From positions 89,487,405-89,551,404 of the forward strand of contig CM039182.1 in NCBI GenBank assembly GCA_008360975.2: a stretch of DNA of 64,000 nt, written 5' to 3'. The notes under the pieces were generated by a model that worked only from the letters and a program-made list of their open reading frames with translations, did no database searches and was not told the DNA's origin. Shown here piece after piece: positions 13,384 through 24,640 of the stretch. Position 1 is the first letter of the stretch, and each line of letters begins with the position of its first letter. Position numbers and translations under genes: made by a program. This DNA comes from Lichenostomus cassidix. Lineage: Eukaryota; Chordata; Aves; Passeriformes; Meliphagidae.

Positions 13384-13830
13384 TTATAGAATGATAGAAC
13401 AGTTTGGGTAGGAAGGGACTTTAAATATCGTCTAGTTCTAACTCCTCTGCCACAGGGAATCTTCCACTAGATTAGGTTGCTCAAAGACCCATCCAGCCTA
13501 GCCTTGAACACTTCCAGGGATGGGCATCCACAGTGTCTCTGGGCCACCTGTTCAAGTGTCTCACTACCCTTACTCTAGAGAATTTATTCCTTATCTCTAA
13601 CATAAACCTTCTCTCAGTTTAAAGTCATTGTCCCTTGTCTTATCCCCACATACTTTTTACAAAAGTCCCACTCCAGCTTTCTTGTAGGCCCCCTCTAGGT
13701 ACCGGAAGGCAGTTTTAAAGTGTCCCTGGAGCCTTCTCATCTCCAGGCTGAACAGCCCCAACTCTCTCAGCCCGTCTTCACTGGAGAGGTGGTCCAGCTC
13801 TGATCATCCTTGTGGCCCTCCTCTAGACTC
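13384..13830 (-). mobile_element. CR1 LINE, 5'-truncated 3' end fragment
   Basis: The plus strand shows the reverse complement of the CR1 3' end. It starts with the terminal AGAATGATAGAA-type motif followed by TTTGGGTAGGAAGGGACTTT. It then runs through the familiar blocks GGTTGCTCAAAGACCCATCC, CCTTGAACACTTCCAGGGA, AGGCTGAACAGCCCCAACTC and TGTGGCCCTCCTCTAGACTC. The element is therefore on the minus strand and keeps roughly 450 bp of 3' sequence, with ORF2 lost by the 5' truncation usual for CR1. Divergence from the remembered consensus is moderate, with point changes and small indels, so it is an old inactive copy. A weak match may continue to about 13873. It is non-autonomous and encodes nothing. 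Confidence 0.95.
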
Positions 13831-14842
13831 AAACTTACTGGTTTGGGCATCATTAGTATCATGTCCTTTTGAATTTTTATCTTTTTTTTCTGTGAAGTGG
13901 AAGAACACTAAGAGACCTAGAATGCTATCCTGCAAATTAAAACAGAAACACAGATTTTCTACCTTGTGGAGCAGAAGGGAGTCTGGATCTGTATCGGTTC
14001 TGAACTCTGCCATCAATCCCCTGAGAGGCCAAAACTGAATAGACTTCATTTGTCTGACAAGAACTTCATTTTGGAGAAACTCTTCAAGGCTTCTGTCCAG
14101 GAGAGTTATGGAAAAAAAGATGGTACAATGTTCAATTATAATTTTAATTTTTTTGTGATGCATCAGTAAATGTGTGGCATATTATTATACCAGAACATCT
14201 GATCCAAACCTTGCCTCTCTTCTTCAGCTTAACAATACCTCCTTTTTACTAACCACTGTTAGAAACACCAGGTGAGAAGAACCCATTTTTGAGTTTAAAA
14301 ACATAAGCAGCCAAGAAGATCTTTGTGGAGGGGAAAAAAAAAAGTGTTTGTTGGTGTTTCTTAATCAGCAGAAAAGGAGCAGCTGTCAGCCTGCTGGAAT
14401 TCAGAATTTAGATGAGCTGTGAGGCCACACTTCTGCCACCCTGCATCTGGTTTGGAAACAAAGAACAACCTGTCTTTGGTTGCTCTCATCTTGTAAGTAC
14501 AACTACTGCATAGGTAATTAACACTCCATGATAAGGACTTAGTTTGGCATATCTTCATTTCTACTGACTCTTCCACAATATGTCTTCTTTTCACCTACAA
14601 TTAAAACAAAAGCTTTGCAGAGGAAAGGAAACCTGAATATTTTCTGGTGTTGAGGGGAAGTGAGGTAAATTTACTTTTACAGTTCATTTCCTGGAGAGCA
14701 CACCATGGAATATAACACTTTAAACATATTTTTTATTCTTATCCCTAAAAGAGGAACAGTACTTCTTTCCTTCCTCTCTAAAATGTTTACAGATTAACTG
14801 TTTTTGTGAATTTGTGGTAATTAAGAGCAGTTTTTTTCAGGT
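13831..14842. other. Non-coding spacer between two CR1 fragments
   Basis: About 1 kb with no gene. The 119-codon minus-strand frame at 13804-14163 begins in spacer sequence and ends inside CR1, and its product is unrecognisable. A poly-T run near 14148-14156 and A-run near 14333-14343 are the only simple sequences. Confidence 0.55.
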
Positions 14843-15121
14843 ATCATAGAAACATAGAATGACATGGTTTGGAACTGACCTTAAGATCATCTAGTTCCAA
14901 AACTCCTCCCATGAGCAGGGACACCTTTCACTTAGATGAAGTTTCCCAGAGCTCCATACAACTTGTCCTTAAACAGTTCCAGGTATGGGGCAGCCAGAGA
15001 TTCTCTGGGCAACCTGTTCCAGTGCCTCATCATCACCATCACAGTAAAAAATTTTTTCGTAATATCTAATCTAAATCTACTCTCTTTCACTTTGAAGCCA
15101 TTTACCCTTGTCCTGTCACAT
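14843..15121 (-). mobile_element. CR1 LINE, short 5'-truncated 3' end fragment
   Basis: The plus strand begins with the CR1 terminal repeat in reverse complement (ATCATAGAAACATAGAATG). It continues with the same ordered 3' untranslated blocks as the neighbour at 13384, including GGGCAACCTGTTCCAGTGCC and the CCTTGTCCTGTCAC segment where it stops. It is about 280 bp, shorter than its neighbour, in the same minus orientation. The two have different truncation points, so they are separate insertions or distinct subfamily copies rather than a simple duplication. The short open frames over it are untranslated-region sequence. Confidence 0.95.
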
Positions 15122-17224
15122 ACTGGTGCTATATGAGTGGTACTGTTTCAATATTAGAATTATTTGTAAATTAGTATAGAGCAGTATTATCTGATGTATA
15201 TGAGTTCATTTGTGCTGTCTATAAAGTGATGAGTAGAGATTCACCTCCACAGTGGAATGAAATTTCTCTTACTCTGGTGATCTGCAACAAATTCTAGGCA
15301 AAAGTCATTGAGCACTGCTGGGTACAGGTCCTGTGGTGAACGCTGGGCTTTGTGGGCAGCAGAGAGGTAGAGCGGATAGATTCTTGTCATCTGTAGCTTA
15401 AACATCACACATGGTCAAGGCAACTTGAACTTTTAAAATTTCAGCCCATTAACTAATCATAAACCATGGATTTTTGAAACTTATACAACCCAAAGTTGCA
15501 GAAAGAAGGGTATATTAAGGCAACACTCTCAATAAGATAAGACAAAAACCCATAAAACTGTGATTGTTCTATATTTTAACACTCATGACTGATTTTTTTC
15601 CTCTGTAATTTCAGGAATTGAACCCAAATACACAGATACCTTACAATCTTGTGAATTTCTTTTTAACTCCTAGTAAGTGGACATTTTTTTAAACATATTT
15701 TCACATAAAAATGCTTAGAAGAAGGGAAAAACCTCCTTGTGAGACTATAACCAAAGTTTGTGTCATTGTTTTATTTCAGTTTCAGTATTTCACAGTCCTT
15801 TTCAGCTTAAGTGTCAAGTGAAAGATAAGGCAGCCATACTGTCTGAATAACAAAAGATATACAATTTTCCCACACTAAAGTGTACTGGCCTTGTGCCACT
15901 GTTGAAATTAAATTTGTCCAATACCAGTTAGCTGCAGCAAACATTTTTATGGCAATAGTTGGCAAAGAGAAGAGGTCTTTCTGGGGTTTTGTGTTGCTCC
16001 ATTTCTCTGAAACAATAGGAAGAATTGACATTGTCTATTCACTGTAGAAGATAGGCTGTCAAGTAAAGCAAGACAAATGTGATGTCCTGACTGATTATTT
16101 CCTTAGATACTAAATCAATGAGCTTATTATCACAGCAATTACATTACTAATGTAAACAGATGCTATGTGTAGAAAACTGGTTAACAATAAGGTAGGCAGA
16201 GTGCAAGGCTTTTTTCTGTTACACAAAAAAATATTTGGAGTGTGTTATGCTATAAATAACATTCAATCTTCCATTCATATGCATCAGTTAACTGAATATA
16301 TTCTCTGTCACGTGATTTTACATGTAAGAGAGATGTACTGTAAAAATGTACATAATTAAAGTTTTACTTGTGTAGTCTTTATTACCAACATTAATGTTCT
16401 TATCTATATCAATCATTAATAAAATTCAGGGATTCTGAAATAAAAAATCAGCGCTACAGCTCTGCTTACAAATTAATTCTGTCAATTTTCATAATGTAAC
16501 TAGTTATTTAGTTTATAATGAAATCAAAAGGGGGGAAAAAAGCAATATCCTGTACAATGGCTAAAATTAGTTTCATATAACTCAACTTGAATTTCGCATC
16601 TATTCTTCTATCTTATAAATAGTTATCTCTAAATTTCTAAAGCCTTCTGTCTTCTGGTCATTGTACATGTGTTTTAGATATATCTAGTATGCATAAAGTA
16701 AATCATTATAAATGCAACAGCATTTATAAAGTTATGTCTTTTTAGCAGAAAGCAGTTCCTATCTATGAAACAATTCAATCAGCTCTTAAGCTTTCTGAAT
16801 ACAGGTGAGTATTTGGGATGTGTGTTTTATTAATCCAAAACAGTAATCGGGAATTGAATAGGTATGTGAGTTCCATAGGAAGAGACCATTAACCAGTATT
16901 TGACCTGATAGCAGGACACTTATATGTTATACTGTGATCTTTTTGAGTCAAAGGAGTCTAAGGAGTCTAGCAAGTACTAATAAAGAACAAACAGATCTGG
17001 TCTAGATATAACAGAGATCATGTCAGAAAACAACTTGTCAGAAAACATTATTTCATCAAGTGCAAAACTTTAAATAAGAATGCTGATTACTGAGCTCTCA
17101 TTACAGAGAGTTTTGACTCCACTGAATGCAGACAGTGAAAATTTCTCAAACATTTTTCCCCCTAAATAGGATTGAAAACAAATGGCAGATAACAAATCCT
17201 CCATTTTCTCTTTTCATCACTGTA

Positions 17225-17272
17225 TTACATACATATACATATACATACATATATATATATATACACACACAA
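17225..17272. repeat. TACA/TA/CA dinucleotide-type microsatellite
   Basis: Alternating purine-pyrimidine tract made of ACATAT, ACAT, a pure TA core, then CACACA. It is read directly from the sequence and is a likely length-variable locus. Confidence 0.92.
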
Positions 17273-19557
17273 CAGTGAAAGAAGCAGTCATATATTTCCC
17301 TACTTTACTATTTCAGGAAAAAAATGACATAGAAAGGTTCCTGCTCATCATTGTGTTAAATTAAACCATAGTTTAATAACGCCAGTTATTTTCTAAGGCC
17401 TTTTTGAAGCAGTAAGATCTTTCCTGAGTCATTTAGGAAGGTTTAGGTTTAGGTAAACTGTGTTCTCCATCTTCTATAAAAAAACTGAGTACTAATTAAA
17501 AATAATTTTAAAAGCAATATTTCCTCAAAGATATAGGTTAAGAGAACTACAAATTTGAACACCAAGCCAAAAGTTCCTGAGCTGCAGCCACAGGACATCT
17601 TTCTCTGTGAACATTGCAAGAGTCAATTTTCATGAGTTCTTGCAATGTCCTAACATGCTTGGAAGTAGATTGCTTAAGGTGTTTACATTCTACAAATCAA
17701 TTATATACCTGTACATGTGTACCAAAAACCTCAAAGAGCATTTTTTCTGGTCTGGCACCTGACTCTGTATCACTGAAGAGAGAAGTATGATCACTACTGC
17801 AACAGTGAGGAGAGTGGGTGCAGGACAAACCTCTTAGCAACAACACACTCAAACATCCATTCACAGGCACCATAAGATTTTTAGCCTTGTCAACCAACTG
17901 CCAAAATAAGCTTTCCCTGGAAGTCAGTCAAAATCATTTTGCCTTTATGGAGACTGATTTCCATGACGGATATCAGTCGCAGCTGCTTATAGTCATATGT
18001 ATATTTTGTGCTAACTGTTATCATCTGGAATTTTTTATTCAAAAATAAGCCATTTCTGTTGAAGTTTAAAAAATTGCTTGGTAAAAAAATATAGAGATCA
18101 AGTGGAAGAGGTTGATAAATTGCAATCTTTTATGGAATATCTAATATGGAATAAAACAGCCTTAAATGGAAAAATACGGAAAATTACAAATGTACTTATT
18201 TTTAGTAATAAAACACCCAACAACTTGGTACATATTTGAAAGTGTCAGGGAAGTTTCAGGTAAAAGACTGCATCAAAGGTTACTCAGAGACCTCTCACCA
18301 TTAAACAGAAAATAATTTGCAGATGTTCAAAATTAATTAAGATTTCTCTATGCAATAAATAAATCTTCTACAATATCATTTGCATTTATTGCATGTGGCA
18401 GATACAGTGAAGTTATATCTCTTTTAATATCTGTTAGCTTTGGTACACAGTATTGGTCTCTGCCTTCAGAGAATTTCTCTCCCTTCTGCAAAATTTAATT
18501 CTGCTCCTTTTGAAATACTAGAACAAAACAGCTCTTTTTTGAGATAATTTTTGATGAAAAGTAATATGTCTTTGTTTAAAACCACAAACTAGGCATATCA
18601 TTAGTTACAGTGTCTGTTCTTTGTGACTGAATTCCTCATGGGTTTTCCATACACTGGTTTCACTGCTGAGTTTCACTGCTCATCCAAAACACCTGTGAAG
18701 ATGAGTCTTCAGTTCCCAAGTTTACTCAGAAAATAATTATAAAATTGGCTCAGATCACTAGGGAAATATTGTTGTAATATTTCAACAACTTTTTTTTAAA
18801 ATTGAGTGTAATTTGAAGTGAAACTCTTATGGGATGGGTGTCAAGCTCTTGCTTTCTCCTTTCTGGAATTTTTGAAGTCTTGAGAAAAATGTTCTGGACA
18901 TGAGTTTATCATTAAAGGTAAAGAACCATTGTTTTCAAAAAGAAATATTTATTGTCACTGGTAGTCATTATTCCAGTTTTCCACATGCATATTTCAGAGT
19001 CCATTAATTTGTGATATCATTATATAGCTTGCTATATGCTGTAGCTTCATAACTTCATTTTTATTGCAAGAGGCATAAATAGTTCTGAAAGAGCAAACTG
19101 AAACCAAATAGTTTTGCCATATTCAGCACATGTGGAATCTCTATTTCTGTGTTTTCTTAATATATTTTCACTTTATTAATTGTATGCATTACCATCTTTA
19201 TACTAAAAATATTGAAAATTTAAAAATCCTTTTGAAAATCCATCATTTTTATGCCTCTGAAGAAAATATATCACATTTTACAGATGCAGCTGACCAATAT
19301 TTTTAAAGAAATGGCAGATTGTATTTATTACTTCTATCAGTGGTTAATAAATAAGATAAAAGTTTTTAGTTTTGTGGGTTTAATTTCTTTTAAAATCATA
19401 TTATTACATTGGACATAATAAATCAAATTGTTTGCTATCTCATCCACTGTCCAAGCACTTCTATTGATCGGTGATGAATGAGTCCCCAAATTGCCTACTG
19501 TGTGCTCTATTTATGCACACTGCATTGCTTGTTTTAGCCACACTTATTCTGAGACCC

Positions 19558-19591
19558 AAAAAAAACCCCAAAACAAAACAAAAAAACCACA
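19558..19591 (+). repeat. A-rich low-complexity (A and C runs)
   Basis: Runs of A separated by single or short runs of C. No recognisable retrocopy adjoins it. Confidence 0.85.
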
Positions 19592-22500
19592 GCAAACCTG
19601 CAGGTGTGGGAAAATTAAGAAGCTTTGCCAAGGAAGGTCAGAACTTTGGATAGGTTGAACAGCTCTGAAATACTCTAGAGATTGACTTAAGGTGTAAGAC
19701 ATCTGCCTTTTATTTTCTTACTGTATCGTAACTCAGACAATTGCAAATCAAAAACTAGAGGTCCTTTACAAGTTGGATCACATACTGAGGAACAAAAGGA
19801 AATTTTAAGTTGACTCAGGCAACAATGATAACCACACAGAAAGGAAATATTCTTTCCTCTCTCTTTTCATTGTACATATGCTCCTCAACAAATTATTTAT
19901 AAAAATAAGTAGAAGTCCATTTCCTCAAGGCTGGTTTTCTGCTTTGTTCTTTCACACTCTCACAAAGATTCATCACCACTCATGACATCAAAACCTTGGT
20001 GCAGCACTGGATACTCTTTGTGCTCAGAGAAGGCACACCAGGTCCTATAAATGACACAGAGCTAAACACTGTTTAAATCACTTCTGCTTATTGCTGTGCA
20101 TAATGGCAGATAATTCTCAGAGAGGCCAATTTTGAAGCATAGATTCAAGACAGCTAACATAGGTTTCACTTTGCCCTAAAGATAAATTCCATTCCAACTT
20201 TTTAAAAGGACAGTGTCTAGAAAATAAAACTAATTAAATAATATAATCTCTGTATTTTTATGTGGTCAGCAAAAATGGGCTTCCCCATTATTCTCACAGC
20301 TGGGGAAAACAACATTGTTTCCATCAATACACACAGAGGCAGCAAAAAAAGGGGGAAAAGTCTAGTGTACTGTCTTTTTTCTAGGATATTTTTCTTACTG
20401 TTGTTAGAAAAGACATGATATTCAGAGCTAAAGGCTCTAACAAGAGATCTAGAATCTGATTGTAGGAATCCTTGTTTAAATATGTGGAATCTAAAATAAA
20501 AATTAAAAATAAAAATATATATAACCCTTTTTTTTTTCTTCCCCAGAAGGGCTGAATTTAAAAAAATGTAGCAACAGCTCATCACTTCTGGAAATTTGGC
20601 TACTGATAGATTCTTATTACAGATTTTAGGAACTAGATTCTGTCTTTCACCAGTCTTTTGCCTTGCCGCTGTTATCTGTCCCTTTAGAATCACAAGAAAC
20701 AGGATTTAAACTTGCAGTTGATTTAAGGTAGAACTTCTACACAGCATTCCTCTCACTCTAGTGTATTTTGGACATGGAAATGATCTATGCACTTTTGCAT
20801 AGTAGATGACTGTAGAGAAAAGGTGAAAATGCTACAGAGAATTTGAAGCTCTTGAAAAGAAAAAAAAAACCAAAAATATAACTATGAGAAAACTCATTAA
20901 AATCACTTCGAATTTTGGAATACCAATGGCAATAATGAAGCATGGAGGTACTAAAATCATGTAATAGTGGTTAAAGTTTTGTACTACTTAAAATTCCTCA
21001 CTGTCAGAGTTTTCAGACTGTTGTACATTTGTTTAAATATTTTCTCAAGGATCTCACTATCCCAGGCACACAGCCAGTATAATACACATATTGGTATAAA
21101 ACACAAGTTTGGTATAAAATAAGCATAATTAACATTAAATTCTCCTGCATGATACAGTAGCACAATATTTGCTGGCAAAAAAATACAGAAAAAAAAGGAA
21201 AAATTTAGAAAAGTATATTCAGTTTTTCATAAAGATGGCATTTTCATTTATTAAAATTTAAAAAATGCTAGAGTGTTTAGAAACTACATTCAATGATTCA
21301 CATATAACACAATTCAATTTTCATGTCACATATACCATAACAAAAAGTCATTACAATATGACTCAACATTCAGCAAAATACAGAAATAAAGTCAGAAATC
21401 CCCAAGTTTTACATCTGCCACTGTAGTCCTAGCTTTTACATTTCAACATCTCATCCACTGTCCTTGACAGCTTCAGGGGAGTTTTGACTGCTATGCCTGC
21501 TGTACACCTTTACTCCAGCAAATGACAAACACAATTATCAGTGGCTGCTCATAGAGGCACAGCCACAAGCAATGAAAGCCATTTAAAAAGACAGCCATGA
21601 TAAGCTATTTCCGACTGTACTTCACAATCCAGGTAACACATATAAGCACTAGCTCAGGGAAAACTGTTGCCTGGATTCCAAAGATCACACTTTGATTTGT
21701 GCAGGCCTGGATTACAAGCAAAGCCACTGTGCATTTCCCACAGCAACCAAAAGAGATTCACATTCAACCCAGAGACCCTCTTTAGTTCTAAAGAGAGGAC
21801 TGACAATGTGGAATTTTTTCCCAGGTTGGCCAGTATCCTTGCATTGCACAACTTGCTTTGTGTCACTGATTTACTGAGGTGAAATAGTTTTTTCTTTGAA
21901 ACACAGGTCTGATTTTCTACAGATCAGGTATTTTGGACAACTGCTTTCTGAAGGAGACATTGAATCAGAACTATGGCCAAAAAATTCTTATATTTTTATG
22001 TTATTGAAAAAGTAATTCCACTATGTAACCTTTAACAGCTAAGTTTAACCATGCACAGATGCAGCTGCTACTAAAACAAGGAGCAGAATTCATTCCAGAT
22101 AGTCATTATGCTAGATCTTTGAAGGCTACAGAGGAAATGAGTGTAGAGCTTCTAATAAAGCATTTACAAGCCAATTATGAATTTGTGTGCATTTCTAGAC
22201 TGGAAGGACTGGCTACTAAACTAAGACATCCAAAAGAGCTAAACAGCATTATGCATGCATAAAAATAACAAGAAATTCCAGCTTTCATTACAGTATTATA
22301 CATTAGTGTTTTATATTTGATATGGTAAAGTTATACATGAAAAAGCATATTCTGCTGCTTTTACCAGGAAGGATTGGTTTTGCCACTCAGGGATGCATTA
22401 TTTATTTATTGATCAGGAGAAGAACTACCTGAAACAGTGACTTTCTCTAATTATCTATCTTTGCTATCATTGAGTAGGCACTGGACAAATGATACTGCCC

Positions 22501-23939
22501 TCTTTGAAATCAGCACATAGGTCAATTTACTGATAATTCTAAGAGATCTGGACAAATGATCTTAAATTAACTTCTTTGTTGAATACTCAGAGCACTCTGC
22601 AGAGGATTAACTGAAACCTGAAGCAACAAGCACCAGGCTCGATGTCATGTGCATTCTGCATATTCATTTCCGTCCCAGGCTGCTGAAATGCAGAACATTA
22701 AGGTCAACAAAAAAAAGGCATTACTAAAATGATTTTACATTTCTAAGGCCTTTGTCTACAGTCAGAAACAGCCAACTTCTGCACAAGTAACAGCAACATC
22801 AGAAAGCAGCTGTGCCCTGTACTGGCTGCTTGTATCAGCGGCCAGCCCAGCAGCAGTGAATTAGCTTTACACTTCGAGAAACACACAGTGTGATTCATAT
22901 TCACACTATTTTTAGAAGGGATGGAACAAAAGGCCCAACCTGAGACACAACTTTTGTAACTTTACCAAACTGGCAAAGAAACTTGTTCTGTGTTAATCTT
23001 GTATCTAAAGACTCAAGGAACAAATGTATATAAGGATTTAATTTTTTCCACATTATGTTCTTCAAGTATGCTTAAGCAAGACACAAAAGATCACGCATTT
23101 CAATTACTAAAAAACACACAAGGATGGAGTAACCTGTTTTATAACCCTTTATAAACTTTATAAACAACACATAAGTATTAAACAATTTCCTTGGCCTTAA
23201 TACCCTTTATTGTCTTGATTCTTTCTCCTCTATTTTTTAAAGCCAAAATCAAAATGTTTTGTTGTGTTGATCTTATTGTCATTGTAATTTACTTTCAAGC
23301 TGATTTTGAAACCTGTTTTAAAGTTTTAACTTAAGTGAAAAAGCAGCTACTGCACAATAAAATCCTTGGGAAGAAATGTGATTCATGCAGATGAGTTTGT
23401 TAACAAAATTTACACATAAATGAGAACATTTTTTTCCATTCCGGTTGCTATTACAAAGAAACACTGGGAAGTAAATTATCTGTAGAAGAGTACAAGATAA
23501 AAAATGTATTAAAAGCTGTAAGAACGAAATTGAAATGTCAAACATAGTTACTTATAAAAAACAGGTGATGGACTCCTTGTAAGCTACCTATTAAAAAGAG
23601 TAATCAAAGTGAACTAAAATGACTTTAGTTCTCCCACTAAACTTGTGGCTCAAATTCTCCACAGCTTTATTGCCTGTTTGCAGAGTTTCATTCACTGTTA
23701 GCCCGTGCAGGCTTTCTGAAAGTTAAGGCTGTATATGATAAGACTCTTTATTACTCACATACATAACATTTGAATTCTGCTACAGGATTTCACAAAAATC
23801 TAATAAATGCTTCTTGGCACTAGGATTTTATGCATGCCATAACCAAGATGCTCTGCAGCCTTCAGAAGAGGGAGATGTGGTGCAAATACAGGTTTTCAAG
23901 CTGCAAAAAGCCCGTGAAGTCAAAACTGAGACAAGGTCA

Positions 23940-24370
23940 TTGTGACCAAGGCTACTCCTGGCTGCAGGGCACGTTTTCCTCAGGAATCCCCCCTCTCAAA
24001 CCCCCATCCCATTTCCTTCCCCCAGGCCCACCACCCCTGATCGCCTTCTGGTGGGATGGTGACGCCTCCTGCCTGGGACCTGGGGTCCTGGGACAATGGG
24101 CCCAGGAGCACAAAGCATAGCGCTGTGACCAAAGTCTCCTCACTGGCAGGCCTTTTCAAGCTGATGGGAAGTAGGGCCACTTGAGCTGGACATGGCTGGC
24201 TCATCAGTTCCTGACAACAAACTGTGTTTGGTACGTGGTGCATTCATGGGCAGTGTCATGCTTTTGTCCAGAGCCATGCCGACTTTCCCCAGGTCGGTTT
24301 CTGGCTTTTGCGGACAGGCAACTGTGTTGAGAAATCCACCCAAGCAGAAAGGGCCCCCCGGCTGGTGATT
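23940..24370. other. Isolated GC-rich island
   Basis: Roughly 430 bases that are much richer in G and C than the surrounding DNA, with about nine CpGs. There are C-rich runs near 23988-24033 and a G-rich block around 24080-24105. Frames of 60-96 codons are open on both strands, as expected when stop codons are rare in GC-rich DNA, and their products match no family I know. It might be a regulatory element, a retained exon-like segment or an old GC-rich repeat. Confidence 0.4.
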
Positions 24371-24420
24371 TCTCACATTTAATTACTTGATTTTCCTTTC
24401 CTGCAGTCAGGAAGAAAATG

Positions 24421-24640
24421 GAATTACATTACTCCCCATGTAGCCTTGGAAAAGGACCAATTGTTTCTAATAGAGCCGCTGGCGACAGGCACAATACATG
24501 CGCTCCTTGTTTCACGTCGGATATTAGATCGTCCAAACAAGCCTGAGTACTCCTGCTTGGAGGATCCTCAATAGGCAACAAAGGGGACCAGGCTTCTCCT
24601 GTGTCACTTCCAGCACCCCACAAAAAGGAAATCTTTATTT
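24421..24640. promoter_or_regulatory. Candidate conserved regulatory element with CpG cluster
   Basis: Six CpG dinucleotides fall in 55 bases (24477-24531), next to AT-rich flanks where CpG is nearly absent. Methylated CpGs decay quickly in vertebrates, so a cluster like this suggests an unmethylated or selectively held sequence. Nearby are a CCAAT-like motif (24457-24461) and a perfect GAGGATCCTC palindrome (around 24560-24569). No conservation data are available here, so regulatory function is inference. Confidence 0.35.

Larger units (their letters stand above)
15122..23939. other. Long AT-rich non-coding stretch
   Basis: About 8.8 kb without a recognisable gene or transposable element. 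It contains a TA/CA microsatellite (17225-17272), an A-rich low-complexity patch (19558-19591), a 10-bp tandem pair reading AAGGAGTCTA near 16953-16974, and a 14-bp perfect palindrome TTATGCATGCATAA (22249-22262). A 158-codon minus-strand frame at 20217-20693 has a Phe/Ile/Lys-rich product typical of chance open frames in AT-rich DNA. Confidence 0.6.

Noticed and set aside
20217..20693. 158-codon minus-strand frame as a gene
   Set aside because: Its product is Phe/Ile/Lys-rich with homopolymer-derived Lys runs and no family signature, typical of chance in AT-rich DNA.
22059..22262. 67-codon frame with a helical-looking product
   Set aside because: No recognised homology, no splice or promoter context, and its length is expected by chance.
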